A stretch of DNA of 64,000 bases, taken from NCBI GenBank assembly GCA_031415055.1, contig JANOQZ010000042.1, forward strand, positions 70,736 through 134,735, written 5' to 3'. Made by a program: the position numbers and the translations under genes. Source of the stretch: JANMOK01 sp031415055. Lineage in GTDB: Bacteria; Pseudomonadota; Alphaproteobacteria; Rhodobacterales; Rhodobacteraceae. Below the pieces are notes generated by a model. That model did not search any database, was not told where the DNA came from, and saw only the letters and a program-made list of their open reading frames with translations. Each line of letters opens with the position of its first letter. Position 1 is the stretch's first letter. Positions 62,989-64,000 of this stretch are shown one piece after another.

Positions 62989-64000
62989 ATGGCAAACCCT
63001 AAAATCACTTTCATTGGGGCCGGATCAACGGTTTTCAGCAAGAACATTGCCGGTGATATGTTGCAACGAAAGGCGCTTTCTGGTGCCACGATTGCCTTGA
63101 TGGACATCAACCCCAAGCGGTTGGAAGAATCCGCGATTGTTGTGGGCAAGCTGATCTCAACGCTGAACGTCAAAGCCAAGGTCGAAACCTATACCAATCA
63201 GCGTGAGGCCTTGGCCGGGGCGGACTTTGTCGTCGTCTGTTTCCAGATTGGCGGTTACGACCCTTGCACGATTTCCGATTTTGAAGTGCCCAAGAAATTC
63301 GGCTTGCGCCAGACGATTGCCGATACGCTTGGAATCGGCGGCATCATGCGGGGCATCCGCACGGTGCCGCATTTGTGGAGCATTTGCGAGGATATGACGC
63401 AGGTCTGCCCGGATGCGATCATGTTGCAATATGTCAACCCGATGGCGATTAACACTTGGGCAATTGCCGAGAAATATCCGCAAATCAAACAGGTCGGCCT
63501 GTGCCATTCTGTGCAGGGAACGGCGGAAGAATTGGCGCGGGATTTGGATATTCCGATCTCGGATATCCGCTATCGTTCCGCGGGTATAAACCACATGGCC
63601 TTCTTCCTTCAATTTGAGCACCGGCAAAAAGACGGCAGCTTTGTCGACCTCTATCCCGCATTGCGCCAGGGTTACATGGCCGGTCGTTTTCCGAAACCCA
63701 GCGACTGGAACCCTCGGTGCCCCAATATAGTACGATACGAAATGATGATGCGGTTGGGCTATTTCGTCACCGAAAGCAGCGAGCATTTTGCTGAATACAC
63801 CCCCTATTTCATCAAAGACGGGCGCGAAGATCTGATCCAGAAATTCGGTGTGCCTCTGGATGAATACCCAAAACGCTGCATCGAGCAGATTGCTCGTTGG
63901 GACAAACAGGCCAAAGAATACCGCGAAGCCAATACGATCATGGTAGAAGCCAGCCACGAATATGCGTCTGCCATTGCCAATTCGGTCTGGACGGGTGAAC
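62989..64000 (+). CDS. GH4 family alpha-galactosidase/alpha-glucosidase, 3' truncated by window end
   Basis: The first 337 residues of a family 4 glycosidase. The N-terminal Rossmann motif ITFIGAGSTVFSKNIAGDML binds NAD; YVNPMAINTWAI, GLCHSVQGTAEEL (metal-ligand Cys and His) and AGINHMAFF are GH4 hallmarks. GH4 enzymes use NAD and Mn2+ in an oxidation-elimination-reduction mechanism. The neighbouring agp-like transporter supports alpha-galactoside cleavage as in MelA, but alpha-glucosidase is possible. ATG 62989 has CAGGAGG upstream. Roughly 100-120 residues should follow beyond the window. Confidence 0.92.
   Translation, partial: MANPKITFIGAGSTVFSKNIAGDMLQRKALSGATIALMDINPKRLEESAIVVGKLISTLNVKAKVETYTNQREALAGADFVVVCFQIGGYDPCTISDFEVPKKFGLRQTIADTLGIGGIMRGIRTVPHLWSICEDMTQVCPDAIMLQYVNPMAINTWAIAEKYPQIKQVGLCHSVQGTAEELARDLDIPISDIRYRSAGINHMAFFLQFEHRQKDGSFVDLYPALRQGYMAGRFPKPSDWNPRCPNIVRYEMMMRLGYFVTESSEHFAEYTPYFIKDGREDLIQKFGVPLDEYPKRCIEQIARWDKQAKEYREANTIMVEASHEYASAIANSVWTGE

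Noticed and set aside
1..64000. CRISPR array or cas genes
   Set aside because: No regularly spaced repeats and no Cas motifs were seen; the only defence genes recognised are hsdM, hsdS and hsdR and possibly the HNH protein.

Overview
The window looks like a chromosome segment of an alphaproteobacterium, most likely in the Rhodobacterales/Roseobacter group. Moderate-to-high GC core genes are arranged as is usual there: tsaD-gpsA-EVE facing hemD-mic60-hemY, a thioredoxin-like/LON/Trm112-like cluster, and ahcY. Other lineage-typical genes are SbmA/BacA, a stand-alone large formate dehydrogenase alpha subunit, RTX calcium-binding proteins, and an alpha-galactoside import operon resembling the agp/mel locus of rhizobia. 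No species can be named from sequence alone.

Layout. 1-14980 is core: an FAD-linked oxidase (cut by the window start), Trm112-like/LON/thioredoxin-like proteins, an HD hydrolase, ahcY, a His-tailed EamA transporter, a cell-wall peptidase, a lytic transglycosylase, DUF1761 and SH3 proteins, the t6A/glycerophosphate operon and the heme/Mic60 operon. 15023-15098 is tRNA-Thr(CGU). From there to about 31650 runs an integrated genomic island: a P4-type integrase, a frameshifted accessory gene, AlpA-like and zinc-ribbon HTH proteins, and a second tyrosine recombinase. An AT-rich cargo block follows, holding an RTX protein with a possible glycosidase-like head, a dead IS630 element, several unknown small ORFs, a candidate sRNA and a decayed copy of the second recombinase. 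A complete type I restriction-modification system (hsdM-hsdS-hsdR) closes the island. The same GGGGTATGATTGGGGGT repeat occurs at both ends. 31949-47328 returns to core and metabolic genes: SbmA/BacA, DUF4198 facing HupE, succinate-semialdehyde dehydrogenase, an SQR-like flavoprotein, an RTX protein, formate dehydrogenase, GST, an HNH protein, mtaB and dapF. After tRNA-Lys(UUU) come two carbohydrate loci. The first (47576-53498) is an RbsA-type sugar ABC transporter facing an L-idonate-5-dehydrogenase-like enzyme, with a LacI repressor. The second (55865-64000) is an AraC regulator facing an oligopeptide-family ABC transporter and a GH4 alpha-galactosidase/glucosidase (cut by the window end). 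A chrB-chrA chromate resistance pair lies between them.

How the parts may work together. The LacI-type gene and the divergent transporter/dehydrogenase share nearly the same palindrome (TGTTATCGATAACA), which suggests one small regulon with autoregulation. The AraC gene, the family-5 binding protein, two permeases, a double ATPase and the GH4 enzyme form one alpha-galactoside uptake-and-cleavage unit. TsaD and MtaB both modify A37 of ANN-decoding tRNAs, and two such tRNAs are encoded here.

Most worth following up: the candidate minus-strand sRNA at 24157-24246 inside the island; the duplicated 3' end of the formate dehydrogenase gene flanking an unknown gene (39937-40827); the matching island-end repeats without a visible duplicated tRNA end; and the small unknown ORFs around 23.6-25.8 kb. 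All functions are read from sequence motifs and family knowledge; no database search was run.
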